This document shows, in pieces, positions 46,064 to 57,433 of a DNA stretch of 64,000 nt (position 1 is its first letter; each line of letters starts with the position of its first letter). Origin of the DNA: Ciona savignyi (lineage: Eukaryota > Chordata > Ascidiacea > Phlebobranchia > Cionidae); contig CH003398.1 in assembly GCA_000149265.1 (NCBI GenBank), forward strand, positions 446,476-510,475. Direction: 5' to 3'. The notes beneath the pieces were generated by a model. It was not told where the DNA came from, ran no database searches, and saw only the letters and a list, made by a program, of their open reading frames with translations. A program made the translations under genes and the position numbers.

Positions 46064-49000
46064 AATAATTCAAGATTTCATTTTTTCAGACAGGGGACAA
46101 TACCCAAAGGTGCTATGTAAGTGCAATATTTCCAAATTGTATCCTTATTTCGGTTTTGTCTTTCAATTATACATTACAGATGGCTTAACAAAAAAAATTG
46201 TTTGACTGGAGAAGGTGGAAGGAAGACAGGGGAGGAAATGAGAGGGAGGCAGGCAGACAAACCAAAAAATTATTATTGTGAATGTGAACAGTGTAACACA
46301 TGGAAAATGCTATCACTATTCTTCGGAACTTTGTTACCTTAAAATTATAATAATGAACATGAATGGTTTAAAAAGAGTGTGGAAAGAGATTCCAACATGC
46401 CCAGGAGGCTCTCTCAATATGTCGTTAGAGTTTTTATTACAGAACTCTTCGCCTGTAGCCATATTCATAACTGTTCGTTACTAAATTCTACTTAAGCCCA
46501 GTCTGCCAGGTGCTACCACATAGTGGTTGCTTTAGGTGCAATCTTTGTCTCTGGCACAATACAAGTCGCGCCGCTACCACAAGGATAGCATGACAAACAC
46601 ATCACTTTTGGACTGCTAACACTTCACCTATTATAGAGGTGCGAACACGAAAACGTGTGTTTTGATTGCTCTGGCATGCTGTGCAGAAGTATTGTATTAA
46701 TAAATAAATGCCAAACCAAAGTATCAAGTAATTTGCCTTTTGTAAATGTGTACATGCAAAATGAACTATAAGAGACATCCAAAACATTTTGCTCAGTTAA
46801 ACTTACCAAGAGGTGATTCCTCATAAGCTTAATGTCATATACAACATTTTCAGGATTAATATTATTAAGCAAAGAAACAGCATTTGCAATTAAAAGCGGA
46901 ATTACATTAGAGCTGTGGCATTTTTTCCCATGACCACATTTCATTGTTTAAAATGGAGCACATATGCTTGCATGGTAAAAGCGATCTTTCCCAACTGCGG
47001 CATTGACGGTATATATTCCCTCCAGAAGTACATTTTCGATTCACTGAAAAATGTGAACATTCCATCTTCAGATAACATTGATGCATGTCGTGTGGGAATG
47101 TGTTTACAAGACTCGAGAGTTGACATCATATGAGTAATAAACCAATTTGGTCTTTCTTTAAGATACGATGGGATAGTGTCAGAAAATTTCTTCACTAATG
47201 AGGACATTCCTCTATTTTCTTTAAAAAACATCTTAATTAGAACATCTTAGTACAAAATATTACAAGACTGGAATTTTACAAAAGAAAGAACAAACAATTA
47301 TTCAATATTACCGAGATTGGCGAGCAGGAATATAATCCTCCTAACGAAGATAAGAGCCCAGAGAATGATTTGTTGTTTTTTGACAAAAAACGTTCTTTAA
47401 GATCTCGGTTTTGCCTGAAACAAAACTAGATAATTTGCAATTAAAACCATCATTCAAACTTGATTTTTTTGCATAAGTTTACAGTAAGGTGTTGTACTTG
47501 GGCAATGCACTTAGCTCTAGCAGATGCAGCAGCAAAACATTATTTACTCAAAGTTTGCAGAAGAAAAACAGGATTAGGGTACCTTTCAACAGCGTTGGTT
47601 GTCGTGGACACGGTATATTTAAAGTGGTACTTTTTAAACCCCCAAATCCAACGCTAAAAAAAATAGTTACGTTACGAGAGCTCACATCAAATTAGTTTAG
47701 TTTGTATACATTATAAAACAAACAAATGTTAGTTAAAACTTGAAATGGTTAAAAAATAATTACCAATATATGTATTTATATTTTATTTTAATGGCTATAA
47801 TAAATAGGTTTTTATACCTCTTTCACCGGCAACCATATTTTTGAAATATAGTTTTTAAATTTCTGGTTTTGCCACAGCTCTGACAATTTTAATGACTTCA
47901 GCGCTGATTCAAATTCCTTGGTGTCTCTTGCATCAGCAACCATGTTAAGAGCTTCCATACATTCAGCGCTGTGTTCGGACATGCAGTTTTCTCCCTTAGC
48001 GATCCACCGTTTCCATGCTTGTTTACGATGAAAATCGCACAAGAGTACCGAACAATCTAAATGATAGACATATTATATTAGTACTTTTATACGCTAACAC
48101 AAAATTGTTACATTATTATGAAATTTGTTTCCGTAAAAATCCAAACCATGCCATTAAAGTTTTACTGTTTAGCTGTAAAATTACTATAAACCGGAGTTAC
48201 TAGTGTAATATCATCGGTCGCTTTATATTGGTAGAATTGTGCAAAGTAAATAAATATGTTTCTAATTTACCACTCACTAGTAAACACCTCCTCAAATGCA
48301 TTGATTTCTTCATTATCGAAATCAGTTAAACAAACATGTGGATTAAATTTTGGATTCCAGGAGCGAATCATCTCAAGTGCTTCTTTGATGCTCTTTTTTG
48401 ATTCATCTTGAACAATGAACGTAGCCACAACTTGGCAGCCCACATTGGTTTTGACGACCAGGAAAAATAGTGGCAATGCATATTTGGAAGTTTTATATGT
48501 TGCATCAAGGCAACACCAATAATTGGCATACAGATTTAACAGATGTTTTTGAAATTCAGTTTGGTAGACAAATAGTAATGTCTGTTCACTATAATCTGTT
48601 GGTATTTTAACATCGCCATTTTTGGGGATATTGCTGTTGATAACATCTATATTGTACAGGGTATTTTTTATATGTGGCCTGAAATAAACGCTATTATCAG
48701 CATGCTTCGCTTGGTACTCTTCTACCATATGTTCCACATTAACTTGGTCCAATTTACTAAAGCGATTTTTTATGTTTTGGTGATTCATTTTGGTATAAAT
48801 TTCTTTTCGTTCCGGAAAATATCGCCGGTTTTCAATATTTACAGATTTTCCTTCTGGGAACAGTGTGCTATCAGTTTGTACTTTTAATTTTAATATACGT
48901 CGCATTTCGTCGACGTTTTTAATTCCTTCCATAACATAATTGTTAATCAGTTGTGCAATTCGTTTATCCATGGTCTGAGATATACCATCTTGCCCTCCCA

Positions 49001-50383
49001 ATACGTGATTAGTGTGGTTTTTCGCATTGGAATAGTTGAGAAATATAAGCACCTTTGCATCAATTACTTTATTCCCGGTATCAGCTGCAAGTTTTAAATC
49101 CAAAATTTCTTTGGTCCTGCTGTTTTTAGTCGAATCAGCTGCAAGCTAAAAATCAAATTAAAATAAATTTTCCTTCGTGTTCATGAGTTATCTGCCTGAT
49201 TACTGATTTGAGTGGGGATGCCTTGCTAAGGATTCACAAGTAAACGGTTAGAGTCTGTTGAACATATTCTTTAATCTCACCTTGAAATTAGGATAGTACA
49301 TCCTTTGATGCATTGTTATTCGGGCGTGACAGTCCAACTTTTTAGTAGGATGATACATGGCACGCATGACAGAAATAGCTTCTGTATGATCATCCTTTTC
49401 TTTGTAGTGTAAAAATTTAATATTAGTCTAGCATAGTTGAAACTTCTGGCGAATCTAGAACAAAATAGTAGGAGTTTTGTGAACAAAGCAAGCACAACTT
49501 TTTGTCCATAGAGCATTTTTTTTTGTAAAAAGGGAAGTTCTGAACCCTGTAAAGACTACTGGGATCTGGCGTTGGTTAAAACATAAGTACAGTACCATAT
49601 TACAATGCAATGATTTATTTAATATAGAAGATTAATTAGGTTATATTACCAACTCTCTTTCGGCTTTTTGTTTCAGTTTAAAAGCTTTATGTCTATCTGG
49701 TCCATGATGACAATGCAGAACTTTTGATCCGCTAAGAGGAGTGTATGGAACATATTCCTTGCAACTTCCATTTGAAAAATGGCTTGTCAACTCCCAACGT
49801 CTAAACTTTTTTGGGAAATCTATAATGTTAAAGATGTGTAAACTTCTAATAAACGCCTAGAACGAAAAAAAAATATATATACCAGTTATGGGCATCATCA
49901 TATTCAGAGGGGCACAAAATTTAAAAATATTTAAAACCAGTAGTAAATTGGTGGCAGTTTACATGGGAGATTAGTTAAAGCATCATCAAAGCGGCAGTCG
50001 TCCTTTAAATCCTTAATGAATATAAACTTTTTGTCGTAAGGTACTTACTTCACCTTTATTTTGTTGCATCAATAAAACTAGAACAGCTATTTTAAAGAAA
50101 TTAATTCTATTATAATGTCACCAAATAAAGATTTGGTCGCAATACCTTTATACAAGTTACCTTCTTTTTGAAATTTGGTTGTCTGAACTGTTACAAATCT
50201 GTAGCAGTTTTCAGCTTCAAAAGAAGCAACCCAATGTAGTGCTTCTTCCAAATTAGTAAAATGTAAAATTTCTTTAATATTATCCTCAGGACCGTTTTCT
50301 TAATAGGAAATAAAAAATAAATTTAAACATTTGACATACAAAAAAAACAACTTATGGGTACTATATAGAAAAATGCTACTACA

Positions 50384-50475
50384 GTATGATCTGACGATTG
50401 CCCATGTGTTAATTCCCTTGGTTTTCCAATTCACAGGGATAAACATGAATATATTTTCTATCCTATCCTATACAC
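50384..50475 (+). repeat. tRNA-derived SINE, tail only
   Basis: From gatctgacgattgcccatgt to attttctatcctatcctat. Confidence 0.72.
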
Positions 50476-50494
50476 TATTTGTGTGAAAACTAAC

Positions 50495-50590
50495 TCTAAG
50501 CTCTAACGATAATCTCAACCCCAACACTAATCTCAACTCTAACCCCAACCTTAACCCTAATCTCTACCTGAACACTAATCCTAACCCAAC
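50495..50590 (-). repeat. Telomere-like (ctaaccc)n-type remnant
   Basis: Degenerate runs such as aaccccaaccttaaccctaa. It looks like the interior of the telomere-like MITE family without clear ends. Confidence 0.5.
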
Positions 50591-51851
50591 TAGTCAACCA
50601 CGGGGTCGTTGTACATTGCACCAGTATCAATATATTACCGGTACTTAATCTGTGAATAACAGTTTACTAACTGCTGCCTTTATATTCATCATACCGCATA
50701 TTGTTTTTTTAGATTTTCTGGATCTTGAACAAGGAGGTGCGGTTTGAAAATCATCTTCACTATCTAAACTGTCTTCCAACTTGACAACAACTGAAAACTA
50801 AAATAAAACCACTGTTAACAAAACATTCTGTTTGATTAGGTCTATGCTGTATGCTAACTGAATAGGCTAGTAGGCTATTGCGTAAGCCAAATTTACTAAC
50901 ATATACCACAGGCCTAGCTGTAACTAAAGTAAACATTATTGGTATTTCTCCCTACGAACTAAAGTAACCGTACACAGGCCTATGCTATGATTTACGGTAT
51001 ATAAATGTACTCACAGACATCCTTTATTCGCAATCTATTGAACGAAGGTCAATCAAATATTTTAAATGTTTTCCTGTAAAACAAAAGTAGTGAGAAAGGT
51101 TATAAAATGAAACCAACGCCATTGCTCAACTTAGCAGACGACGTGGTCGGTGGACTGCAAAAAAAAAACTTTTTTCTTTTTGTCGTTCCGCATGAAACAC
51201 TCTCTCCTAGGAATTCCTCGATGCCATGTAGCTTCTACCTTTGGGACTGGCCGACTGGGACTGGGTAGAACGCGGTATCGAATCAGGTTAAATTCAAGGG
51301 GAATTCCCGCTACCAGGAAAAATGTAAAAAGGTCTATTTTCAGCATTTCGGCGTGGTCTTCGATATCTTCGTATTTTAGAAAGCAATATTTACTTCAAAT
51401 AGCTACCAAATTTGGAGAATTAGACCACGAATTATAAAAAAATACTCTAACCATAAAAATTAACCCGAAAAATCTCCTAAAACAGAATAGCCCGAGCCAA
51501 TCATGAATACAATCTTAAGCGTATAAATGAGGCGGAAACACGAACTAAGTTAAGTAAATATAAAAATTAATTACGAACGAAAAAGATGCGTATCCCAAAC
51601 CTATCTTTAACCCTTTTCCGGGAAATCTCAATTTATTAAATACCACTGTCATATTTACGCTTTATATAATAACGAAGAAAATTGTCCAATCGAGGTAAAT
51701 CTTCTGGTGGTGTTAGCTGATATGGTTTTGATCTAAAGTGGCATATTCAAGGTGTATTGCGTAAGGAAAATTTCAGAGAGAAACAAGTATATAAGCACGG
51801 TGGCCGTTTTAAAAAATATTTGGCACCGGTTATATCAACAGTTCAGCCTTA

Positions 51852-52158
51852 GTCCGGCCCGTTGGTCTAACGGTTAAGTGCGTTGCCTTTCAATGGAAAG
51901 GTGGCAGGTGCGAAACTGGTCGCTAGATAGTCGGTTATGTCCTTGGGCAAAGCACTTTACGGACATTGCCTGAACCCAGCGAATTAATGGGTTCTACCTA
52001 ATTTTAAAAAATAGGAACGTGTCTATCATATACAACACACTGCAATAGCTCTGGTAACCCGACGATGAGCGCGAGGTGATCTGACGATTGCCCGTGTGTT
52101 AAACCCCTTGGTTTTCCCATTCACGGTTATAAACATGAATATCCTATCCTATCCTAAC
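51852..52158 (+). repeat. tRNA-derived SINE, full length
   Basis: Head gtccggcccgttggtctaac, tail aatatcctatcctatcctaa. A second, reverse tail-like piece (ggaaaaccaaaggggttgtt) follows at 52170. Confidence 0.82.
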
Positions 52159-53013
52159 AGTCGATATTTTGGAAAACCAAAGGGGTTGTTAACACATGGG
52201 CAATCGTTAGATCAGCTCACGTCCACCGTCGGGCTACCCGACATAAATCCATACTTTCACCCTTGCCAGGGCAACACTAAAAGGATCGAAGGAGGGAAAC
52301 TGCACACTAAAATTACGTAACTAATTTATACCATGCCCCGTAATATATGAATTATAAATAAAGTGTTCCTATCTGACGTATTTTTACTACTGTATTTTTG
52401 GCGTTTTATCCTGTCTCCTTAATTTGAAAGAATTGTCCTATTCTTCTTTGTTGTAACGAAGGAGCAAAAACTAAACTAAACTAAACTATGTATGTTCGAC
52501 ATAACAAAGCATTTGTTAGTGCATAAACTCTATTTTGACCGACACTCAAGACGCATTTAATGCAAAGTTTCCCTAATAAAATAATGTGTCTGCGGTGCGA
52601 TAATCGCGATACTCAGCATTTATTAGCATCGTAGCTGAGTGGTAGCGATAGTATCGCGATTATCGATATATCATTGCAGCCCTACACAGAACTAAACGAT
52701 TTTTAGTTAAACCAAACAGGTTCTTATTAACTGTATATATATTACCCAAACTGTTTCAATAAACCTAAAACTGGGACTTGCTTTACTTTTTTCCTTATTA
52801 CGCATAACCGGTATAGTTCGTCTGGCTTTGTCAGAAGAAATTTTTCAATACGTAGATGGGTGGTCACGTGATATGACGTAACACAGATCGATAAGACGTA
52901 GGCGCAACCTACGCAGTTCCATACTATGCTGAAACAATAGGCTTTGTAGGGACTGCGACAAAAGAATGCTTGAAGTTGACTAGTTGCACGAGAGGTCGTT
53001 TAATTAAATAGGC
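52159..53013. other. Intergenic, repeats and no gene seen
   Basis: Holds a reverse SINE fragment (52170-52235), a truncated telomere-like MITE (52262-52325) and a tail-type repeat near 52440-52490. The segment 52590-52690 is rich in gcgataatcgcgata-like palindromes. It may contain the promoter and any upstream exon of the gene at 53014. Confidence 0.5.
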
Positions 53014-56000
53014 ATGAACAGAACGACACCAACTACAACTAAGATTGGTTTAGAAGTGACAAACTCAACTTTGTTACCGAGTTTAGAAGTGACTACCTCA
53101 ACTACACTACCAAACAGCACAACTGAACCAGCAGGTAAGTCAATAAAGAATAAACCGTTTTAAACCGTAAATAATTTGGTTGTTAGTTCTACAATTTATA
53201 ATTATTTTTGTGTGCATTTTGTGTGCATTAATCGATCGGACAGCTCATCTGTCAATAAACAAGGCCAGTAAGGGGTGTCAAACGATTGATGTACAATGGA
53301 AAAGCATACAGACTCTTCCAAATATCTGCCAAGGCGAACTAAAAGGAGGGAAGGGGGAAGGCGGGAAACTGCACAGTAAAATAAAGATTAGGGTTTTAGT
53401 TTTAGTTTTAAAGTTGGTGTTAGTTATCGGGTTAAGATTAGTGTTCAGGGCAGGGTTAAAATCATAGATTTAGTGAGTAATTTTTAAAATTCCCATAGAT
53501 TTAGTGAGTAATTTCCCTTCTTTCCTCCTTCCCTCTTTTCCTCCTTTTAGTGTTTTCCTCTTCCCCGCTATATTTTCGGTGTTGCTTTAGCCATTTAAAG
53601 TTTTGTTATTTTATAATATAGATCTAGTAGCTACTTTAAATTAAAACATACTTTTAGAACTGTAGAAAAATCAATAACGTTTCTACTGAAGTATCTTGTG
53701 AATTGATAAAACGGCTCTCTCTGTGACATGTTTTATACATTGCGGTTGTGTTATCGGTTAATGCGTTTAACGTATACTTCTCTCTAGGACAACACAATAA
53801 TGTGATGTGTTGCAATGTCTATGCCCTATATCTTATGCTGAACAGTGCAATGGGCAAAGAAAACCTGGAAAGTAATACTCTTTGGTATGCCGTGGTTAAA
53901 CCGAATAAACTTTCCACCGTCTGGAACAAATATTAGAAATTGGTCATAAATGGTTGAATTCGTCCTAAATATTGTAACATATTCATTTATATAAACCCTT
54001 TCAGGCGGTGGTAGTTTTGACGGGGTTGTAACGAAAACACACGTTGGAGTGATCGTTGCTTGTGGTGCTGGGGGATTGCTTCTTCTTGTTTGCTTCATCA
54101 TTTATTATCGTTACAAAACGATCACGACAAGAAAGAGGTAATAAGTTTGATTAAAGGAACGTGTGAATCATACACATCACACTGCAATAGCTCCGGTAAC
54201 CCGACGGTAGGCGCGAGGGAATCTGACGATTGGCCGTGTGTTAACCCACTTGGTTTTCCCATTCACGGGGATAAACATGAATATCCTTTCCTATTCTACG
54301 CAATCAATATGCCGTGGCACCCTACTGTGCTACAAGACAATGCTAGATGTTTCGCGGCAAAATATTAATACTTTTTAAACACAGTTTTTACAAAATAAAA
54401 ATTAATTTAGTTTTTGCAAATTTGAATATTACGGCTATAAGCCACTCCGCTAATATAATATTAAATGTATATAGCTTGTCAGAGGACATTCCATTGTACA
54501 ATATTGACTGAAATGTGTTGTCAAATTTAGTAAGTTTTTAAATGTGCCTCGAGTGAAATATATTGCGGAGCAGCGCTGTTGCAGACACTCCGGTGTAGAT
54601 AGCAATATTGTCGCTTCTGTCTTTTCTTAGACAATGACCAGTCGGCTAGCTGTTTTTCATGAGCCTTGTGACGCATGATTGTGGAATCAAAACCAGCCGC
54701 TGGCTAGTTATTTGTGTCCTAGATTAATCCATTTATCGCAGGTTTGATTATCCCATAAGTTTATAGGATTTATCAAAAACATGATACCCATGGTATTTAA
54801 CTGTGTGTTTGATAAATAGGACAGGATATGATAATCATGTTTCTCCCCGTGAATGAGAAAACCAAGGGGTTAACACACGGGCAATCGTCAGATTACCTCG
54901 CACCCACCATCGGGTTACCGAAACTATTGCAGCAGTATGTTGTGTATGATACACACGTTCCTTCAATTTAGTAGAACCCATTATTACGCTGGTTTCAGGC
55001 AAATCGAATGTGTTCGTAGGTTGTTCTGACGATGCTGGTGTTACTATGTTCCACCCTGTATCTTTTCTAACCATTAATGAAATCGTATTTAATGCAACGG
55101 TATCGAACGGTAAGCACAGTAAGATCGATTTTAAATAAAGCGTGTTATTGTCTTGCAGTATGGAGGAATTTATTTATCGATCGTGTCAAGTCGTGCTTGT
55201 GACTATGTTTAATAACCACGAGTGTAGTATACCTTTGTGTACTATTTATATTGTTGGTGATGATTTTCCCGAAAATTATTTACTTCTTTATACTGTTTAA
55301 AAGCCCACTAAGATCTGGAAATGGATTATGCTCTGAAGTTTTTTTCTTTTTCTATTTCTATTACCGGGCTCAGCTTCGATCCCAGGAAGGCCTCGTCACT
55401 TACTCCGTTTTTTCATATATATACATTTGAAATACAAAACGGTCGCGTTAACCATTCAGCCACACGATCGTTCTTGATCAAACAGAAGAGTTCCTTTTCG
55501 ACCGATTATATTGGTGGTTTACTGCGTCTCATTTTAGCCGATGGATTTCAGATTGATTGGTTGCTTGCTGGTAGATCGTGTCCCTGGGCAAGGAATTTAG
55601 TGGACATTGCCTGAATCTAGTTGATTGATGTATTCTACCAGATTGATGTAACGGCTTACTTTTACCGGTGCTAGTACATTGTGTTGTGTATAATACAGAC
55701 ATTTCTTTAATTTGGTAGAACCCATTAATCTATTGGATTCGGCCATTGCGATCAGTTTCAAACCTGCAACCCCTCGGTTAAAAGGCGTCGCACTGAAACC
55801 ACCAGTTAAAAGGCGTCGCACTAAACGGTCGGAAAAGAATCATGATTATCCCATCCCTTAATATTGAATTGAAATTTACTTGTTTGCAGACGTTTCTTGA
55901 GGCTGACAACGGGTCGACCGAACTACCAAGAAGCAGCGCGGGAGCTAACCCTTCCCAAAAACGAAACATTTGCGCAGAAAGCCCATCATCACGAGTCATC

Positions 56001-56091
56001 ATCAATACGTATGAATGACCGAAGTCGTATCGGTCTCTGCGCCGAATCCGAACAACATAAAATGGAAAAACTGGGAATCTTATCAATTTAA
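53014..56091 (+). CDS. Small single-pass membrane protein, unknown family, 3 exons seen
   Basis: Exons 53014-53134, 54005-54137 and 55890-56091 join in phase to 151 residues. Residues 1-40 are Thr/Ser-rich with three N-glycosylation sequons (NRT, NST, NST). Residues about 56-77 (VGVIVACGAGGLLLLVCFII) form one strong membrane helix, followed by basic YYRYKTITTRKRR, a stop-transfer signal. The last ~65 residues are polar. Together these suggest an extracellular, O-/N-glycosylated stalk with a cytoplasmic tail. No signal peptide starts at this ATG, so either an upstream exon is missing or it is a type III protein. The exon 1 donor (gcag/gtaagt) and exon 3 acceptor (tgtttgcag) are good. I do not recognise the family. 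Confidence 0.65.
53335..53562 (+). repeat. Telomere-like MITE copy with internal duplication
   Basis: Begins aactaaaaggagggaagggg. The segment atagatttagtgagtaattt occurs twice near 53465 and 53496, lengthening this copy. Ends ccttttagtgttttcc. In intron 1 of the membrane-protein gene. Confidence 0.65.
54150..54295 (+). repeat. tRNA-derived SINE, 3' half
   Basis: From ttaaaggaacgtgtgaatca to gaatatcctttcctattct, just after exon 2 of the membrane-protein gene. Confidence 0.75.
54826..55000 (-). repeat. tRNA-derived SINE, partial
   Basis: Reverse copy from acaggatatgataatcatgt to gctggtttcaggcaa. An extra gca triplet repeats inside the ctattgcagcagtatgt segment. Confidence 0.72.
55345..55475 (-). 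repeat. tRNA-like SINE head of a second family
   Basis: On the minus strand an A-box-like tggctgaatggttaacgcg and a B-box-like gggatcgaagctgagccc resemble a Ser/Leu-type tRNA with an insertion. Stem pairing is poor, so a functional tRNA is not claimed. Confidence 0.45.
55499..55832. repeat. Two opposed tRNA-derived SINE fragments
   Basis: A plus-strand fragment (55499-55655, ttggtggtttactgcgtctc) abuts a minus-strand fragment (about 55672-55832). The latter's head aaaaggcgtcgcact is itself duplicated. Confidence 0.6.
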
Positions 56092-56239
56092 AATTCAAAC
56101 ATCCAGATTCTTGGCATTTTAATGTAATTCATTTTCTAAAGCACTTATTATCATGTTTAATTTAAACTCCGACCGTTTACCTCATGCGGTATCGCGGTAT
56201 ACCGTCAGCCGAAAGAGGATGTATCGAAACCCCATGTAG

Positions 56240-56476
56240 CTAGTTCACTGTGTCCATGTGCGTGGCACTTAGCTCGTGTTGCTTGGTGCCATACTTTAAC
56301 ATTAGATTCTCGACGCCGTTCGAATGACCAGTTTTCCGCAGGTGGTACTGAAGGTTGACCTTTTGCACGTAAGCCTTACCACACACATTGCAAATGTGGC
56401 GCTTAGTCCCAATGTGAATAAGCTCGTGGACCCTTAAGCTTGACTTTGTTGAGAGTTTCTTGCCGCAAAACTGACA
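56240..56476 (-). CDS. C2H2 zinc-finger terminal exon (second copy)
   Basis: After acceptor tttttttatttcag the exon reads CQFCGKKLSTKSSLRVHELIH then HICNVCGKAYVQKVNLQYHL and H, two C2H2 fingers. A 28-residue tail and stop follow (79 codons, phase 0). It closely parallels the fingers at 57044-57433. It could be an alternative last exon of that gene or the end of a neighbouring paralogue. No clear donor to join the two was found. Nuclear DNA binding is inferred from the fold alone. Confidence 0.65.
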   Translation of the reverse strand, partial: CQFCGKKLSTKSSLRVHELIHIGTKRHICNVCGKAYVQKVNLQYHLRKTGHSNGVENLMLKYGTKQHELSATHMDTVN

Positions 56477-56667
56477 CTGAAATAAAAAAATCGTATTGTT
56501 TCACTGTTCCGAGATAAGTCACCCTAGAAATTAAATTATATTAGAACTACTGAAAAACTAAATAAATGACAAAAATGTGAAAACTTGTGCATTGAATTAT
56601 TGTTCAAGAATTTTTGTTAAGTAATACTGTGGGGGTTTAGCACGATGGTAATTAGCCACGACACGAT

Positions 56668-56958
56668 CTAGGATAGGATATTCATGTTTATTTCCGTGAA
56701 TGGGAAAACCAAGGGGGTTAACACACAGGCAATTGTCAAATCACCTCGCGCCCATCGTCGGGTTAGCTATTTTAGTGTGTTGTGTATGATAGAAACGCTC
56801 CTTTAATTTGGTAGAACCCATCCGCTGCGTTCACGCAATGTCCGTTAAGTGCCTTGCCCAAAGACATAACCGACTAGCTTGCGCCCAGTTTCGTAACTGC
56901 AACCATTCGGCTGAAAGGCGACGCACTAACCAACCAGACTAATCTGTCGGACCCTCGT
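56668..56958 (-). repeat. tRNA-derived SINE, full length
   Basis: Reverse copy from gataggatattcatgttta to accagactaatctgtcggac, between the two zinc-finger exons. Confidence 0.82.
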
Positions 56959-57043
56959 TTTTGTTCTGGTGCTTGGTCTAATCGTGTGTGGTAAAGGTTG
57001 ATAGTCCGAAACCCACATAACTTTATGCGCAATCCATATTTAA

Positions 57044-57433
57044 CTATTTCTTTTTGACAAGTCTAAACTTGGTAGCAGCTTTTTTAGCAATCTTGAAAAA
57101 ACGTTTAAGTTCTACCTCAAACTGTTCATCTGTGTGTGTGATCGTATGTCTTGCCAGAGTCCCCTTTTGCGCGAAGGCCTTGCCACACTTCGGGCAAGTG
57201 AACGGCTTTACTCCGATATGAATATACTCGTGCTGACGAAGATTGCGCTTTGATGATAATTTCCTATCGCAGAAACAACATTCATATGTCATCTGTTTTG
57301 CCACCCCTTCCGAAATCGCCTGTCCCGCCTGTTTTAGTTCTGTTTCATTTGCACTCATTTCTAAGATACGACTGCAGTTATCTGTGTAATTACTGAATAC
57401 AGCGTATAAGTAGTGTTCGTATGCCGAATACAT
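57044..57433 (-). CDS. C2H2 zinc-finger protein, 129 residues, two fingers
   Basis: An uninterrupted frame with an ATG at 57433. Residues 1-47 are acidic/polar without known motifs. Finger 1 is CCFCDRKLSSKRNLRQHEYIH and finger 2 CPKCGKAFAQKGTLARHTITH, joined by an HIGVKPFT linker like the classical TGEKPF. The tail is Lys-rich (FKIAKKAATKFRLVKKK). An acceptor-like aaaacag before MTYEC, and the related exon at 56240-56476, leave alternative splicing possible. Probable sequence-specific DNA-binding protein; orthology not recognised. Confidence 0.7.
   Translation of the reverse strand: MYSAYEHYLYAVFSNYTDNCSRILEMSANETELKQAGQAISEGVAKQMTYECCFCDRKLSSKRNLRQHEYIHIGVKPFTCPKCGKAFAQKGTLARHTITHTDEQFEVELKRFFKIAKKAATKFRLVKKK

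Larger units (their letters stand above)
46900..51018 (-). pseudogene. CaRF-like / MULE / SWIM transposase, partly degraded
   Basis: Minus-strand blocks in order: MS (51018-51012), VVVKLEDSLDSEDDFQTAPP (near 50793-50700), LHWVASFEAENCYRFVTVQT (50298 to 50161 or 50145), DFPKKFRRWELTSHFSNGSC with CHHGPDRHKAFKLKQKAE (49819-49650), KKLDCHARITMHQRMYYP (near 49390-49280), a long exon 49145-48278 with LDATYKTSKYALPLFFLVVK and CLTDFDNEEINAFEEVF, then VLLCDFHRKQAWKRW (48056-47818). The first half resembles the DNA-binding region of CaRF-like proteins. The second is a MULE core with Asp residues in LDATYKT and LTDFDNEE. Near 46990-46930 another frame gives CRSWERSLLPCKHMCSIL, a SWIM finger missing one Cys. 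Frameshifts after 47.7 kb mean the tail is broken. Exon 48278-48056 phases join cleanly. Confidence 0.75.
44821..51239. mobile_element. MULE-type DNA transposon with a CaRF-like ORF
   Basis: The left (44821-44903) and right (51160-51239) segments are inverted repeats of about 80 bp, sharing atggcatcgaggaattccta and gtttcatgcggaacgacaaa. Weaker matching extends inward through gtgcaccgacaacgtgttgg. Between them a degraded MULE-family transposase runs on the minus strand. The inner half near 45.0-46.1 kb also has hAT-like and SINE insertions. The exact outer ends and target duplication were not resolved. Total length is about 6.4 kb. Confidence 0.8.

Noticed and set aside
46941..47231. 96-codon minus-strand ORF as an independent protein
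   Set aside because: Its start matches the region before the SWIM finger of the transposase, and the frame then leaves the SWIM reading frame. It is a broken piece of that pseudogene.
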